Positions 45,301-53,401 of a stretch of 64,000 bases of DNA are shown here, in pieces. Origin of the DNA: JAHFTY01 sp964584785. GTDB lineage: Bacteria; Acidobacteriota; Terriglobia; 20CM-2-55-15. Where the stretch lies: contig CAZPBY010000008.1 in NCBI GenBank assembly GCA_964584785.1, positions 1 through 64,000 on the forward strand, in the 5' to 3' direction. Below the pieces are notes generated by a model. That model saw only the letters and a list, made by a program, of their open reading frames with translations, searched no databases and was not told the DNA's origin. How positions within the stretch are numbered: the stretch's first letter is position 1; each line of letters begins with the position of its first letter. Made by a program: the position numbers and the translations under genes.

Positions 45301-45906
45301 CGGAACAGTGGCATTGCCCGGCGTGACCTTTAAATCAAAGATGTCGTCCGCCGGCGGCTTCAACAAACCAGCGAGAAGGCGGACGCTTCCGACCGGGAAG
45401 AAATAAGATGAAATATACAAACTGATGATCAGCGCAATGGCGAACGCGGCCGCGAGCGCCGCAAACGTTCCGAACTTCCGTTTGTTGACCTGATCGCCGA
45501 AGCGGACGCTGCGCGTCCGTTCCAAAGCGTCTTTCACAAGAAGGTGCGCAAAGATGCCTTGCTCCGGCCTCGGTTTGGTCAATGCCTCGACCGCGCTAAC
45601 CAGACGATCATCAAGTCCGGGGTTCTTCTCCTCGACAAACCGCGCCAATTGCATGTCGTCCGGCACGCGGCGCAGCGGTATGACAAGCGCCTTGATGAGA
45701 GTGAATACGAAGAGGGCTGCCATGCCGATTCGGAGTGCGGTGACGGCCCACGTGGGAATATCCGTGGAATCCGCCATCGCCAGTCCGATCACGAGCGAGG
45801 CCACGAGGACACCCAGGACCCACGCAAGTCCGCGAGCCCACAGGAATGCCTGCCATCGTTTACGGACGATTCCGATTTTTTGAAGAAGTTCCTCGTTTGA
45901 TCTCAT
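42322..45906 (-). CDS. DUF4175-like membrane protein with Gln/Gly-rich tail
   Basis: The 1,194-residue protein has membrane helices at about 20-45, 55-77 and 147-172, then an extracytoplasmic beta-rich region (to about 500). A long Gln-rich coiled-coil-like region follows (about 540-960). Residues about 970-1,040 are a run of GQQ-type triplets, and the end is a short ordered region (SNYPGDPAEIQKLADQIIEPMKNLELEL). This layout fits the DUF4175 family seen in MoxR/Bat-type operons. AGGAG precedes the ATG. A weak 6-bp hairpin (45922-45938) separates it from the preceding BatA-like gene. The function is unknown. Confidence 0.82.
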   Translation of the reverse strand: MRSNEELLQKIGIVRKRWQAFLWARGLAWVLGVLVASLVIGLAMADSTDIPTWAVTALRIGMAALFVFTLIKALVIPLRRVPDDMQLARFVEEKNPGLDDRLVSAVEALTKPRPEQGIFAHLLVKDALERTRSVRFGDQVNKRKFGTFAALAAAFAIALIISLYISSYFFPVGSVRLLAGLLKPPADDIFDLKVTPGNATVPRGTDVVVQVTTGGFDPRRAEIHLRYQNSAQWEVSVMDVAPQKVPTFRQMLFNLQEPVTYFIDADGHRSKEFTIRVEDLPRVEKMDYTYNYPAYTGLAPNKQEGGTDMIALRGTVVDVLVHGSQPLSGGAIVFSDGKSIPLQPTGEREVTGTVTIDRNATFRIKLVNSNKQEYTSLEEYSMEATEDGKPIVEFTKPGRDEKATNVQEVFTELRANDDFGVNRLELHYSVNGGSEQTVELFQNKGAAPKEISGSHTFFLEEFNLQPGDFVTYFGKALDTRNPANTVQTDMYFIEIRPFSKEYYQGQQGGGGGGGGGGQQDDAAALSKRQRDIIVATDRLKQNKEKFKAKEFTDNLHALSANQSKLVEQTDTLLGRLSRRGLDQNKQIKDLTENLKQAMEQMTPAADRLQKEDPTAALPFEQKALNYLLRAEALFTEIQVTRGGGGGGGGGGQSAQDLADLFELELDQSKNQYETVQRGEMQRNTQEVDEMLKKLQELAQRQQKMMERRAMQQQGGGSGGDQMDAQELQREVDKLARQLEKLSRENNDRQMSDVARQMQQAAQNMQRQAQGGNAQSQAQAAQQALDQLNRARQMLQNAQSGNAQEKLAQARDEAKRLRQEQNQVTNQTRQLGENTAGANAQQRQQQIASEQQDLAEQARQLQQNLEAAGANGQDRQSASAARNGANSMKSSNTVNRMTQAANMIAQGFPGLAPRTQEAIEQSLADLEKQLGQAAASGNNGDDQQKMQNALNKASETGKALESMQRRLQDLQRGQRGQQGQQGQQGQQGQQGQQGQQGQQGQQAGQPGQQQGQQAGQQGQQGQQGQQGQQGQQGQGGQGGGQQAQNNGGGRQGGRDGGPAGGNYGANWNGSYSGGVWNGDIRQIQREYEQRLRDIQDLRNMLGPNDPTVRQLDQVANSLRVLARSNYPGDPAEIQKLADQIIEPMKNLELELSRRLQIMIGKDNIRSAQEDEMPAAWRKYIEDYYKRLGSTKPPGQ
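42790..43000. repeat. GQQ-type coding triplet repeat
   Basis: On the plus strand this reads as tandem variants of CTGCTGACCTTGTTGCCC-like 9-base units. On the coding (minus) strand it gives Gly-Gln-Gln runs, with scattered Ala and Pro, near the C-terminus of the DUF4175-like protein. Such tracts are prone to length change by slippage. Confidence 0.7.
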
Positions 45907-45939
45907 TTAATCGTTCTCCTGACGGGTCCAAAACCCGTT

Positions 45940-47988
45940 CTACGACCGACTATACGACCGATTCGCAAGATATATTTCCGCTATCCCGGCCAGGATTGCA
46001 AACAATAATAGATACCACCAGCCTGTTTGACGCCGGGCGTAGTCTATCTTCGCGTCATCCGTTAAGAAACCGGCCTGCTGCGTCTCGCCCGCTGGACGTT
46101 TGACACTGGCCAGCAGGTCTTCGGGTGGCATACGGTCCAGATTCCCCTCAGCCGATGGCGGATTCACCGCCGCAATCTTCACATCACGCCCCACCCGAAT
46201 CTCGTGATACCCCGGCTCTTCCGGCGTATAAAACTTCTGGTCCCCCGGACCGAGATCGCCCAGGGGAACGCGTTCCTTCCTTGGATTGATAACGCCCGCC
46301 GGGGAAGCTTCAATAGTGCCAACGACCGGAATTGCCTCACCCAGCGTGTACCAGCCACGATTTTCGCTGTAATGAGTGAGGTATTGAACCATTTCGTGCA
46401 TCAGCGGCAGAAACGCCGGCTTTAAAGGAAGATCGTTCTGGACGAAACCGTCCATCCCGGACGTCAGAACCAGCATCCCACGATCCTCCTTGGGCGTTTC
46501 CACAAGGGCAGGCGCCCCATTTTCGTACTTCGCCAGCACGGCCGCGCCCTTTTTGGCCTCGCCTTCGACGTATGCGAAGAACTGGGCGCTCCCGAGGGTC
46601 AGCGTGGAGCTCTTTTCAAAAGACTTGAAGATCGGATGATTGCGATCGTAGCTCGTCATCGAGTAGGAAAACTTGCCGCGGTCCTTGTTGACGTAAATCC
46701 GCTGCGTAATCTTCAGCGGAAAGTTGGTATAGCCATTCCACCAGCCCACGTCCGCGCTGGTTCCCAGAATAACGATCTGACCCTGGCCGCCCTTCCGCAG
46801 TTCGTTCATCCGGTCGCGAAGAGCATCCGGGAGTCTCGGAATGTCATTAATCACGACGACGTTGTGGCTACCGAGTTCGGCCGCAGTCAGTTGGTCCACC
46901 GGAATCGTTTTCATGTCGAAAGGCAAATCCATCGTCGAACTGAAAACCTGTTTGAGGTAGATGCTCTGCTTCGCCTTTCCAGACTCCACGATCAACAGCT
47001 TCAGCTTCTCAAGCCGGTTGAGCGCGAAGATGAAGTCGTTGTCGACGTCGAGGGGATCTTTGGCTTCGACGCGCACACGACCTCGTGTGTAGCCGAGCGC
47101 GAGATCGAATCCGGTGAACTCCACGAGGGCCGTGGAGTTTTGAGGCACGGCAACGTTCTTGCGCTCGACCTCTTTCTCGTTCAATGCCAGCGACACCGGC
47201 ACGTTTACCGGCTGATCCTTCCGGTGGTTATGGATACGCGCGATCACACGGCCGGAGTATGTCCGCGTGAACGTCGATTCATCGACCTTGACACTGTCGA
47301 TACCGACGTTCGTTGGATTGTCGATCCCAAGATCCACAGTCTCCACTTTCACATCACTACCAATGACACTCTCGTGGCTCGATCGGTTCCAACCGGTCCG
47401 CTGAAAATCGGATATCAGGATCAAAGCTTTCGTGGGAACACCCATCTGACTGAAGGCGCGGTCAGCAAGCGAAAACGCCTCGTAATAGCGGGTGCCTCCG
47501 TACGAAGGTTCGAGCGTGGATAGCGCGGCTTTCAGCGCGGTCTTGTCCCCGGTCGGAGACAGCAGCAGTTTCGCGCTGTCGTTGAATGCAACGAGCGCCA
47601 TGCGATCGCCGGTGCCAAGCGCATCGATCCGCTTGCCGGCTTCCGATTTCATCCGGTTGAACGTGTCGCCGTACCGCATGCTGTAGGAGTTGTCGAGCAT
47701 CAGGACGACGGCGCGGTTGTTGCCACCGGGAGCAGGTGAGGCCGTCTGCTGTGAAATGTAGGGCCTTGCAAACGAAGCCACAAGAAAAGCCAGCAACAAC
47801 AAGCGGAGCGCCATCAGCAGCAGGTTCTTGATCTTTTGCTGGCGGATGGAGCGTTTCGGAACTCGCAGCAGGAACATCAGCGAGCTGAAAGGCACGATTT
47901 CGGTCTTCTCTCGGCGCACAAGATGAATCAACACCGGCACCGCCAGAGCCAGACTGCCAATTAAAAAAAATGGGTTCAAAAAGTTCAT
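45940..47988 (-). CDS. BatA-like membrane VWA protein
   Basis: The 682-residue protein opens with the BatA N-terminus (FLNPFFLIGSLALAVPVLIHLVRR, then VPFSSLMFLLRVPKRS) and a second helix. A VWA domain follows, with MIDAS DNSYS (in VLMLDNSYSMRYGD). A long extracytoplasmic part contains a GATase-like fold segment (VVVINDIPRLPDALRDRMNELRKGGQGQIVIL), and a final helix ends the protein (WWYLLLFAILAGIAEIYL). Family members work with MoxR ATPases in chaperone-like or envelope roles. It lies directly after the DUF58 gene. Confidence 0.87.
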   Translation of the reverse strand: MNFLNPFFLIGSLALAVPVLIHLVRREKTEIVPFSSLMFLLRVPKRSIRQQKIKNLLLMALRLLLLAFLVASFARPYISQQTASPAPGGNNRAVVLMLDNSYSMRYGDTFNRMKSEAGKRIDALGTGDRMALVAFNDSAKLLLSPTGDKTALKAALSTLEPSYGGTRYYEAFSLADRAFSQMGVPTKALILISDFQRTGWNRSSHESVIGSDVKVETVDLGIDNPTNVGIDSVKVDESTFTRTYSGRVIARIHNHRKDQPVNVPVSLALNEKEVERKNVAVPQNSTALVEFTGFDLALGYTRGRVRVEAKDPLDVDNDFIFALNRLEKLKLLIVESGKAKQSIYLKQVFSSTMDLPFDMKTIPVDQLTAAELGSHNVVVINDIPRLPDALRDRMNELRKGGQGQIVILGTSADVGWWNGYTNFPLKITQRIYVNKDRGKFSYSMTSYDRNHPIFKSFEKSSTLTLGSAQFFAYVEGEAKKGAAVLAKYENGAPALVETPKEDRGMLVLTSGMDGFVQNDLPLKPAFLPLMHEMVQYLTHYSENRGWYTLGEAIPVVGTIEASPAGVINPRKERVPLGDLGPGDQKFYTPEEPGYHEIRVGRDVKIAAVNPPSAEGNLDRMPPEDLLASVKRPAGETQQAGFLTDDAKIDYARRQTGWWYLLLFAILAGIAEIYLANRSYSRS

Positions 47989-48001
47989 TTATCTATCGCG
48001 C

Positions 48002-48913
48002 TTATACCGTCTTTGCCCGCGCCGCAAGGTAGTTGAACAAACCTTGATCGAGCGGTTTGGACGTATTCATTAACGTGTAATCGATTCGATTGGCGGCCAT
48101 CTCGGTGCTCAATTGTTTCATGTGGTCGCCGATGATCCTCAAGTACTGCGTCCGCAGATGATCCGGGATGATGTGCATCTTCTTCAGCGTCTCGAGATCC
48201 TCGAATTGAGCGTTTTCTTCGAAGGGAAACGTCAGTTCGAACTCGTCCATGATGTGAAAGACGACAATGTCGTTTCCTTTGGCCTTGAGCTGCTTCAGCC
48301 CCGCCATGATGTTTTCGACCTCATCGTACAGATCGGAAATCAGGATGATGATTCCCCGCCGCTTCAGTAGTTCGGCGAGATGCCGGAGCGGCTTTTTGAA
48401 TTCCGTCTCTTTTGCGGGCTGGATGCGGTCGATGACGTGGAGCAGGTTCGGAAGCTGGCCCGATCGGCGGACCGACGGGACATAGTCGCGGACGCCGGTA
48501 TCGAATGTCAGCAGTCCGACGCCGTCTCGCTGGTGATACGCGAAGTAGGCGAGACAGGCGGCGAGGATGCGGGCGTAGTCGATCTTCTTCACTTCGCCGG
48601 AACCGTATTTCATCGAGCCGCTAACGTCGAGAAGGATCATGTCCTTCGTGTTCGTTTCACCCTCGAACAGCTTGAGGACGAGCTTATCCATCCGCGAATA
48701 CACATTCCAGTCGATCCGTCGAAGATCGTCGCCCGGCTGGTAATCGCGGTACTCGGCGAAGTCGACGCTGAAACCAAGATACGGCGAGCGATGAAGTCCC
48801 GACACGAATCCTTCGACAACAGCCCGCGCGACCAGTTCCATGTTCTGAATCTTGACCAGAACCTTGGGATCGATGAACCGGTTTCGCGCTGCTTCTACCG
48901 TCGGAGTCGGCAT
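48002..48913 (-). CDS. DUF58-domain protein
   Basis: The 303-residue protein has the diagnostic DUF58 core GLHRSPYLGFSVDFAEYRDY, QPGDDLRRIDWNVYSR and LKLFEGETN. A VWA-like domain follows, with an intact DVSGS start (MILLDVSGSM). DUF58 proteins are the usual partners of MoxR ATPases. It starts 1 bp after the MoxR stop, which indicates coupled translation. Confidence 0.94.
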   Translation of the reverse strand: MPTPTVEAARNRFIDPKVLVKIQNMELVARAVVEGFVSGLHRSPYLGFSVDFAEYRDYQPGDDLRRIDWNVYSRMDKLVLKLFEGETNTKDMILLDVSGSMKYGSGEVKKIDYARILAACLAYFAYHQRDGVGLLTFDTGVRDYVPSVRRSGQLPNLLHVIDRIQPAKETEFKKPLRHLAELLKRRGIIILISDLYDEVENIMAGLKQLKAKGNDIVVFHIMDEFELTFPFEENAQFEDLETLKKMHIIPDHLRTQYLRIIGDHMKQLSTEMAANRIDYTLMNTSKPLDQGLFNYLAARAKTV

Positions 48914-48914
48914 G

Positions 48915-49940
48915 TCAGTCCTTCAAGCCCGATGCCGGCACCGGGACCGCTTCGACAAGTCGCTTGACGATGTGTTCGGACGTGATGCCTTCCGATTCCG
49001 CGGTGAAATTCGTCAGGATGCGGTGGCGGAATACCGGATAACAAAGCGTCTGAATGTCTTCGACCGAAACGTTGTAACGGCCGTTGATCAACGCCCGAGC
49101 TTTTGCGCCGAGGATGAGGAACTGTCCGGCTCGCAGACTGGCACCGTAGTTGACGTACTGTGTGACGAAATCCGGCGGATTCGCACCGCTCGGCCGGCTG
49201 GTACGGGCGAGCTGAACGGCATAACGCATGACGGGCTCGGCGACCGGCATTTTCCGAACGAGTCTCTGAAATTCGATAATCTCCGCGCCGCTAATGGTCT
49301 TCTCGAATTCCACGTTTCGAATCGTCGTGGTTTGATTGACAACCTGCAGTTCTTCGTCTTCGGAGAGATAGTCGATCACGATGTTGAACATGAACCGGTC
49401 GAGCTGGGCTTCCGGCAGCGGATACGTGCCTTCAAGTTCGATCGGGTTCTGCGTCGCCAGAACGAAAAAAGGAGGGTCCAGAGCGTAAGTGTTTCCTTCA
49501 ACCGTCACCGACCGTTCCTGCATGGCTTCGAGCAAAGCCGACTGCGTCTTCGGAGGCGTGCGGTTGATTTCGTCGGCGAGAATGATGTTGGCGAAAATCG
49601 GACCTCGAACGAACACTCGAACGCGTTTGCCGGTGACTTTGTCCTCTTCGATGATTTCCGTTCCGGTGATATCGCCGGGCATCAGGTCGGGCGTGAACTG
49701 GATCCGTTTGAAATCGAGATGAAGGACCTTGGCAACCGTGGCAATTAACAGCGTCTTGGCAAGACCAGGCACGCCGGTGATGATCGAGTTGCCTCCGGTC
49801 AGCAGCGAAATCATGACCTGATCCACCACTTCCTTTTGACCAACGATGATCTTTCGGACTTCCCTGTCGATCTTCTTGAGTTCCGTGTGAAATTTCTCGA
49901 CTACTTCGAGTTCCTTTTTCTGCTCCACGCTGAGTTCCAC
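48915..49940 (-). CDS. moxR: MoxR-family AAA+ ATPase
   Basis: The 341-residue ATPase has Walker A GVPGLAKT (in SIITGVPGLAKTLL), Walker B ILADEINRTPPK, sensor 1 VLATQNPIELEGTYPLPEAQLDRF and a C-terminal lid. MoxR proteins are thought to help assemble or activate VWA-containing complexes, and three VWA genes lie in this locus. It starts 3 bp after the TPR peptidase stop. Confidence 0.95.
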   Translation of the reverse strand: MELSVEQKKELEVVEKFHTELKKIDREVRKIIVGQKEVVDQVMISLLTGGNSIITGVPGLAKTLLIATVAKVLHLDFKRIQFTPDLMPGDITGTEIIEEDKVTGKRVRVFVRGPIFANIILADEINRTPPKTQSALLEAMQERSVTVEGNTYALDPPFFVLATQNPIELEGTYPLPEAQLDRFMFNIVIDYLSEDEELQVVNQTTTIRNVEFEKTISGAEIIEFQRLVRKMPVAEPVMRYAVQLARTSRPSGANPPDFVTQYVNYGASLRAGQFLILGAKARALINGRYNVSVEDIQTLCYPVFRHRILTNFTAESEGITSEHIVKRLVEAVPVPASGLKD

Positions 49941-49943
49941 GTG

Positions 49944-52463
49944 CTACCTCACTATTTTTAGTAAAAGTTCCTGCGCCGGTTCGAACGCCGGCGCAATCTC
50001 AATACATTTCAAAACACTCTTACGGGCCTCCGCTCTGTTGCCTGCCCCGAGCTGTGCCTCGGCCAGATGAAAATATGCTCCGGCCTTGTCGGGCGCATTC
50101 AGCGCCAGCAGCGTCTCATATTCGCGCGCCGCTCCGGGATACTGTTTTTGCGTCAGAAGAACCGAGCCCAGTTTTTCATGAACACTGAAATCCATCGGAC
50201 GGATGTACACGGCTCCCTGCAGCCATTGCTGCGTTCCGGCCAGGTCTCCTTGTTCCTGCAGCAAATCCGCAAGTTTGAGGTTTGCGGAGAAACTGGTCTC
50301 GGCGTATTTCATGTATTTCTTGAGGATGTCGATTGCGGCCTTCTTGTCGCCTTTCTTAAGGTAGGCATCCGCGAGGGGCTCGTAGGCATTGTGCTCGTCG
50401 GTGTATTCCGGGTACATCTCGATGGCCTTCGTCAGAAGATCGATCGCCTTATCGGTCTCGCCGTCGCCCAATGCACCCTGGCCCTGCGAAACGAACGTCG
50501 AGAAAGTCTTGGCATCGATGTTCCTGGTGCGGCTGTCAACCCAGGCCAGGAACTGTTCGTCGAAATCTTTGAGCTCAAAATTGAGCGCCTGTTTAAAAAC
50601 ATCGCGCGTACTCTTTCCGGCCTTGTACAATGCGAGCATTTTCTTGATGGCGCCGAAGCCCTGCTTTTCTTCGATGAAGTCGGCGACGAGAGAAGCCTGG
50701 TAGTACGAAACCAGAACCTGCTCCGGGTACTTGGGCCGTATAAAGCCGTCGTTCAGATCAGCGATCGGCAGGAGCTTTTTACTTTTGATGGCGGCGAGAT
50801 ATTCCAGCTTGAGATCGTCTCCCCAGCCCGGAAATCCTTTGCGTTCCTCGTAAACAGAAAGGCCTTCGGAAAACCATCGAGGGATTCTGTGATCGGTCAT
50901 CTGCAGCGTAATGACGTGTGTGAACTCGTGCCAGAGGGTGCTGCCCCAATTGAACGTGTCGGGTTTGCGCGCGCTGGCCGAATCCATCACAAACATGCGT
51001 CCGAAACACACGCCCAAAGCGCCGAGGCCCGGCAGACCGAGCGCTCGAACCGCGAAGTCCGCATGATCGGGAAACATTTCGAACGAGATGGGCGTTTCCG
51101 GAGTGAACTCGTACTTCGCGCTGAGATCCTTGAAGGCCTTTTCGAGAAGCTCGGACACCGCAGGCTTCATCGCGGCGGATTCTTTTTTGTGCAGCTTGAC
51201 GTGGAAATGAGCGGTGTCGAACTGATCGAAGTTCACGAAGCTGTCGAGCAGCGTCAATGTGTTAACCGTCCACACGTTGAACCCGTCGCCCTCGTACGCT
51301 TTCTCGAGCATCGCCTTGCCTTCGGCTTCGTCACCCGAGCGCATCAGGTTCACGCCAAGAAGGCTCATGGACTTGTAGTCCTTCGGATTGAGCTTCAGCG
51401 CCTCCCGAGCGAACGCTACCGCTTCTTTGTACAGCCGGACGGAAACGCAATTCTCCGCGAGCGTGTAGTAGAGGTCGCTGTAGTTCGGATTGGTCTGAAG
51501 AACCTTCTGGACGTACTTGTTGAATTCGTCCTGGTTCCCCCGCAGGTAATTGATCGCTGCAAGCAGACTGAAAGCTTCGGCAGACTGCGGATTGATCTGC
51601 TGCGCCTTTATAATCTCTGCCTCCGCCTTGTCGTATTCTTCGGAATCGATCAACTGATTCGCGAGAAAGATTCGCGCTTCGGGATAACTCGGATTCTGGC
51701 CGAGCACGGCGTCAAGGCTCTGCTGGCTCTTCTGCGGCTCCGTCAGCGCGAGAGCTTTGGCCATGCCGAGCTGAGCTTCCGGCAGTTTTGGATCGATCTT
51801 GAGTGCATCCTTATAAGAATCGATGGCCTCAGGTTCGTTGTACTTGTCGAACAGAAGATCGCCCCAGGCACTAAAGGCAAGCGCATCCTGTGCGTTTGCC
51901 TTGGTTGCCAATTTAAAAACGTCGCTGGCGTCGTAGAAGTAATCCGTGGCCCAGAATGCGATCGCGACGTAATACAGATCGGTTGGCCCGCGCGCGAATC
52001 CATTATTGAAGTTGTCGATGATTTTCTTGTAAATCGCGTCCGCTTCGTCACGCTTTCCTGTCTCTTCAAGGACGCGCGCTCTTTCAGATTGAGCAGCTGT
52101 CGCGATGCCACCGGCATTCTGAATGGCGTTCAAATGCGTCAGCGCCTGGGCGTAGTTGCCGGTCAGACGATTGATGCGGCCCGCGGCAAGACGGATCGGC
52201 GCAACGTTGGGTTTCGCCGCTGCCCAGCGTTCAAACCGGTCTCGGGCTTTCAAATACTCGCCCAGCCGAATCCACGAGTAATAAAGACTCTCGACGACTC
52301 GCGGATCGATATTGCCGGCCTCGACCGCAGGTTCCAGCGCATCCGCTGCCGCTTTATAGTCGCCGGTGTGCGCCAGATCCATGGCTCGATTGACGTCGGT
52401 TTGCCAGAGGGCGCCGCAACTCAACAGCAGAAAAGGCAGCAGAAAAAGGGCAGGTCTTCTCAC
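49944..52463 (-). CDS. Lipoprotein-like TPR protein with peptidase MA (gluzincin) domain
   Basis: The 839-residue product has a signal peptide with a likely lipobox (LLSCG near residues 13-17). TPR repeats span about 30-400. A zinc-peptidase core LWHEFTHVITLQMTDHRIPR then WFSEGLSVYEE lies near 510-545 (HExxH plus a downstream Glu), and TPR repeats follow to the end. Peptidase-MA-like domains are gluzincin proteases, and all three zinc ligands are present. It overlaps the caspase-fold gene by ATGA. In this locus it may process or bind envelope partners. Confidence 0.86.
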   Translation of the reverse strand: MRRPALFLLPFLLLSCGALWQTDVNRAMDLAHTGDYKAAADALEPAVEAGNIDPRVVESLYYSWIRLGEYLKARDRFERWAAAKPNVAPIRLAAGRINRLTGNYAQALTHLNAIQNAGGIATAAQSERARVLEETGKRDEADAIYKKIIDNFNNGFARGPTDLYYVAIAFWATDYFYDASDVFKLATKANAQDALAFSAWGDLLFDKYNEPEAIDSYKDALKIDPKLPEAQLGMAKALALTEPQKSQQSLDAVLGQNPSYPEARIFLANQLIDSEEYDKAEAEIIKAQQINPQSAEAFSLLAAINYLRGNQDEFNKYVQKVLQTNPNYSDLYYTLAENCVSVRLYKEAVAFAREALKLNPKDYKSMSLLGVNLMRSGDEAEGKAMLEKAYEGDGFNVWTVNTLTLLDSFVNFDQFDTAHFHVKLHKKESAAMKPAVSELLEKAFKDLSAKYEFTPETPISFEMFPDHADFAVRALGLPGLGALGVCFGRMFVMDSASARKPDTFNWGSTLWHEFTHVITLQMTDHRIPRWFSEGLSVYEERKGFPGWGDDLKLEYLAAIKSKKLLPIADLNDGFIRPKYPEQVLVSYYQASLVADFIEEKQGFGAIKKMLALYKAGKSTRDVFKQALNFELKDFDEQFLAWVDSRTRNIDAKTFSTFVSQGQGALGDGETDKAIDLLTKAIEMYPEYTDEHNAYEPLADAYLKKGDKKAAIDILKKYMKYAETSFSANLKLADLLQEQGDLAGTQQWLQGAVYIRPMDFSVHEKLGSVLLTQKQYPGAAREYETLLALNAPDKAGAYFHLAEAQLGAGNRAEARKSVLKCIEIAPAFEPAQELLLKIVR

Positions 52464-53401
52464 GGTTTCTTGCCCTCCTGTGCTCGAATTTCCAGGTTCT
52501 TTGTCGCCAGCTTGATTGCAAGATCTTCCATCTGCTTATCGAACTCGTCCGCGCTGATGGTCGGCTTGGCGATCCTCAAGGCTTCAATCTTCTGCTCGAT
52601 TTCTTTCTTCTCATTGAGAAGCGTCTGTAGCTTCGGGTCGGACACCGTTATCGGCCGGTCTACGTTGAATGTGGTCACACGAGCGATGATCGGCGGTTCC
52701 TTCGCCTTCAGATCGACCGTCTCCGTTCCGTTGTCGGAAAGTTGAGGGTGCTCGGTCGGCAGCCGCCCCTGCTCTTTGTAGAAGCGGTCGAGCGAGTCGG
52801 TGGCGAATCGGAAGGCTTCCCATATCGAGACCTTCTGATCCTTGTCTTCGTCGGCTGCGGGATTCTGAAGCGCGTCGAGGAAGTGTTCGTAAAACATCGC
52901 CTCGTTGCCCTCGTGCCCACTCTTCGTCGCCGTGATGATGACGCGGTTTTTCCCCGCGATCGTCTCCAACATTCCACCGCTGGCGCTGGTGCCGTTGACG
53001 ATGACAACCCTGGCGACCTTTAAGGCCGAAATCATCTGGTTGTACTCCGCGCCCGTGAAGTCGGGGCCGAGAATGTTGAACTTGTAGTCCGTGTCGTAGC
53101 TGCCGTGGCCGATAAAAAACATGAAGAAGTTGTCGGTCGGTTTGAGCTGGGTCTTGAGCTGATCGAATGCTTTCTGAATGTCCGCCTTTGCGGTCTTTTT
53201 ATCGGTCAAGACGATGACGCGTTCTGGAGTGAAACCGAACTTCTCGACGAGAAGCTTTCGCGTCGTTTCACTCCACTTGTTGAATTTCTCCGCATGATCC
53301 GCATCGCCGGGAACGCCACTAAGAATCAGCGCACTCGAGTTGGCGAGTGAGTATGCGGGACACAACAAAATCAGGGTAAGCAGCAGGTTTAGTCGTTTCA
53401 T
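52460..53401 (-). CDS. Secreted caspase-fold (C13-like) protein with Ser in place of catalytic Cys
   Basis: The start at 53401 is chosen because it overlaps the upstream stop (ATGA) and opens a signal peptide (RLNLLLTLILLCPAYSLA). The 313-residue product shows the clan CD pattern: LILSGVPGD, FFMFFIGHGSYD with the catalytic His, then a strand ARVVIVNGTSASGGM where an active enzyme has C-x-S-G. The expected Cys is Ser, so peptidase activity is doubtful. The C-terminus is a charged helix rich in Lys/Glu, which suggests a partner-binding tail. It lies between two extracytoplasmic genes of the MoxR locus. Confidence 0.75.
   Translation of the reverse strand: MKRLNLLLTLILLCPAYSLANSSALILSGVPGDADHAEKFNKWSETTRKLLVEKFGFTPERVIVLTDKKTAKADIQKAFDQLKTQLKPTDNFFMFFIGHGSYDTDYKFNILGPDFTGAEYNQMISALKVARVVIVNGTSASGGMLETIAGKNRVIITATKSGHEGNEAMFYEHFLDALQNPAADEDKDQKVSIWEAFRFATDSLDRFYKEQGRLPTEHPQLSDNGTETVDLKAKEPPIIARVTTFNVDRPITVSDPKLQTLLNEKKEIEQKIEALRIAKPTISADEFDKQMEDLAIKLATKNLEIRAQEGKKP

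Noticed and set aside
43879..45333. A 484-codon plus-strand frame opposite the DUF4175-like gene
   Set aside because: The minus-strand gene has membrane helices, a ribosome site and operon context. The opposite frame has none of these.
45922..45938. A 6-bp hairpin between the BatA-like and DUF4175-like genes as a terminator
   Set aside because: It is short, lacks a T run and sits inside a tight operon directly upstream of a ribosome site.
50067..52745. An 892-codon open frame on the plus strand
   Set aside because: It lies opposite the TPR peptidase and caspase-fold genes, which have clear motifs and start sites. Its own translation shows no domain, so it is a frame shadow of high GC content.
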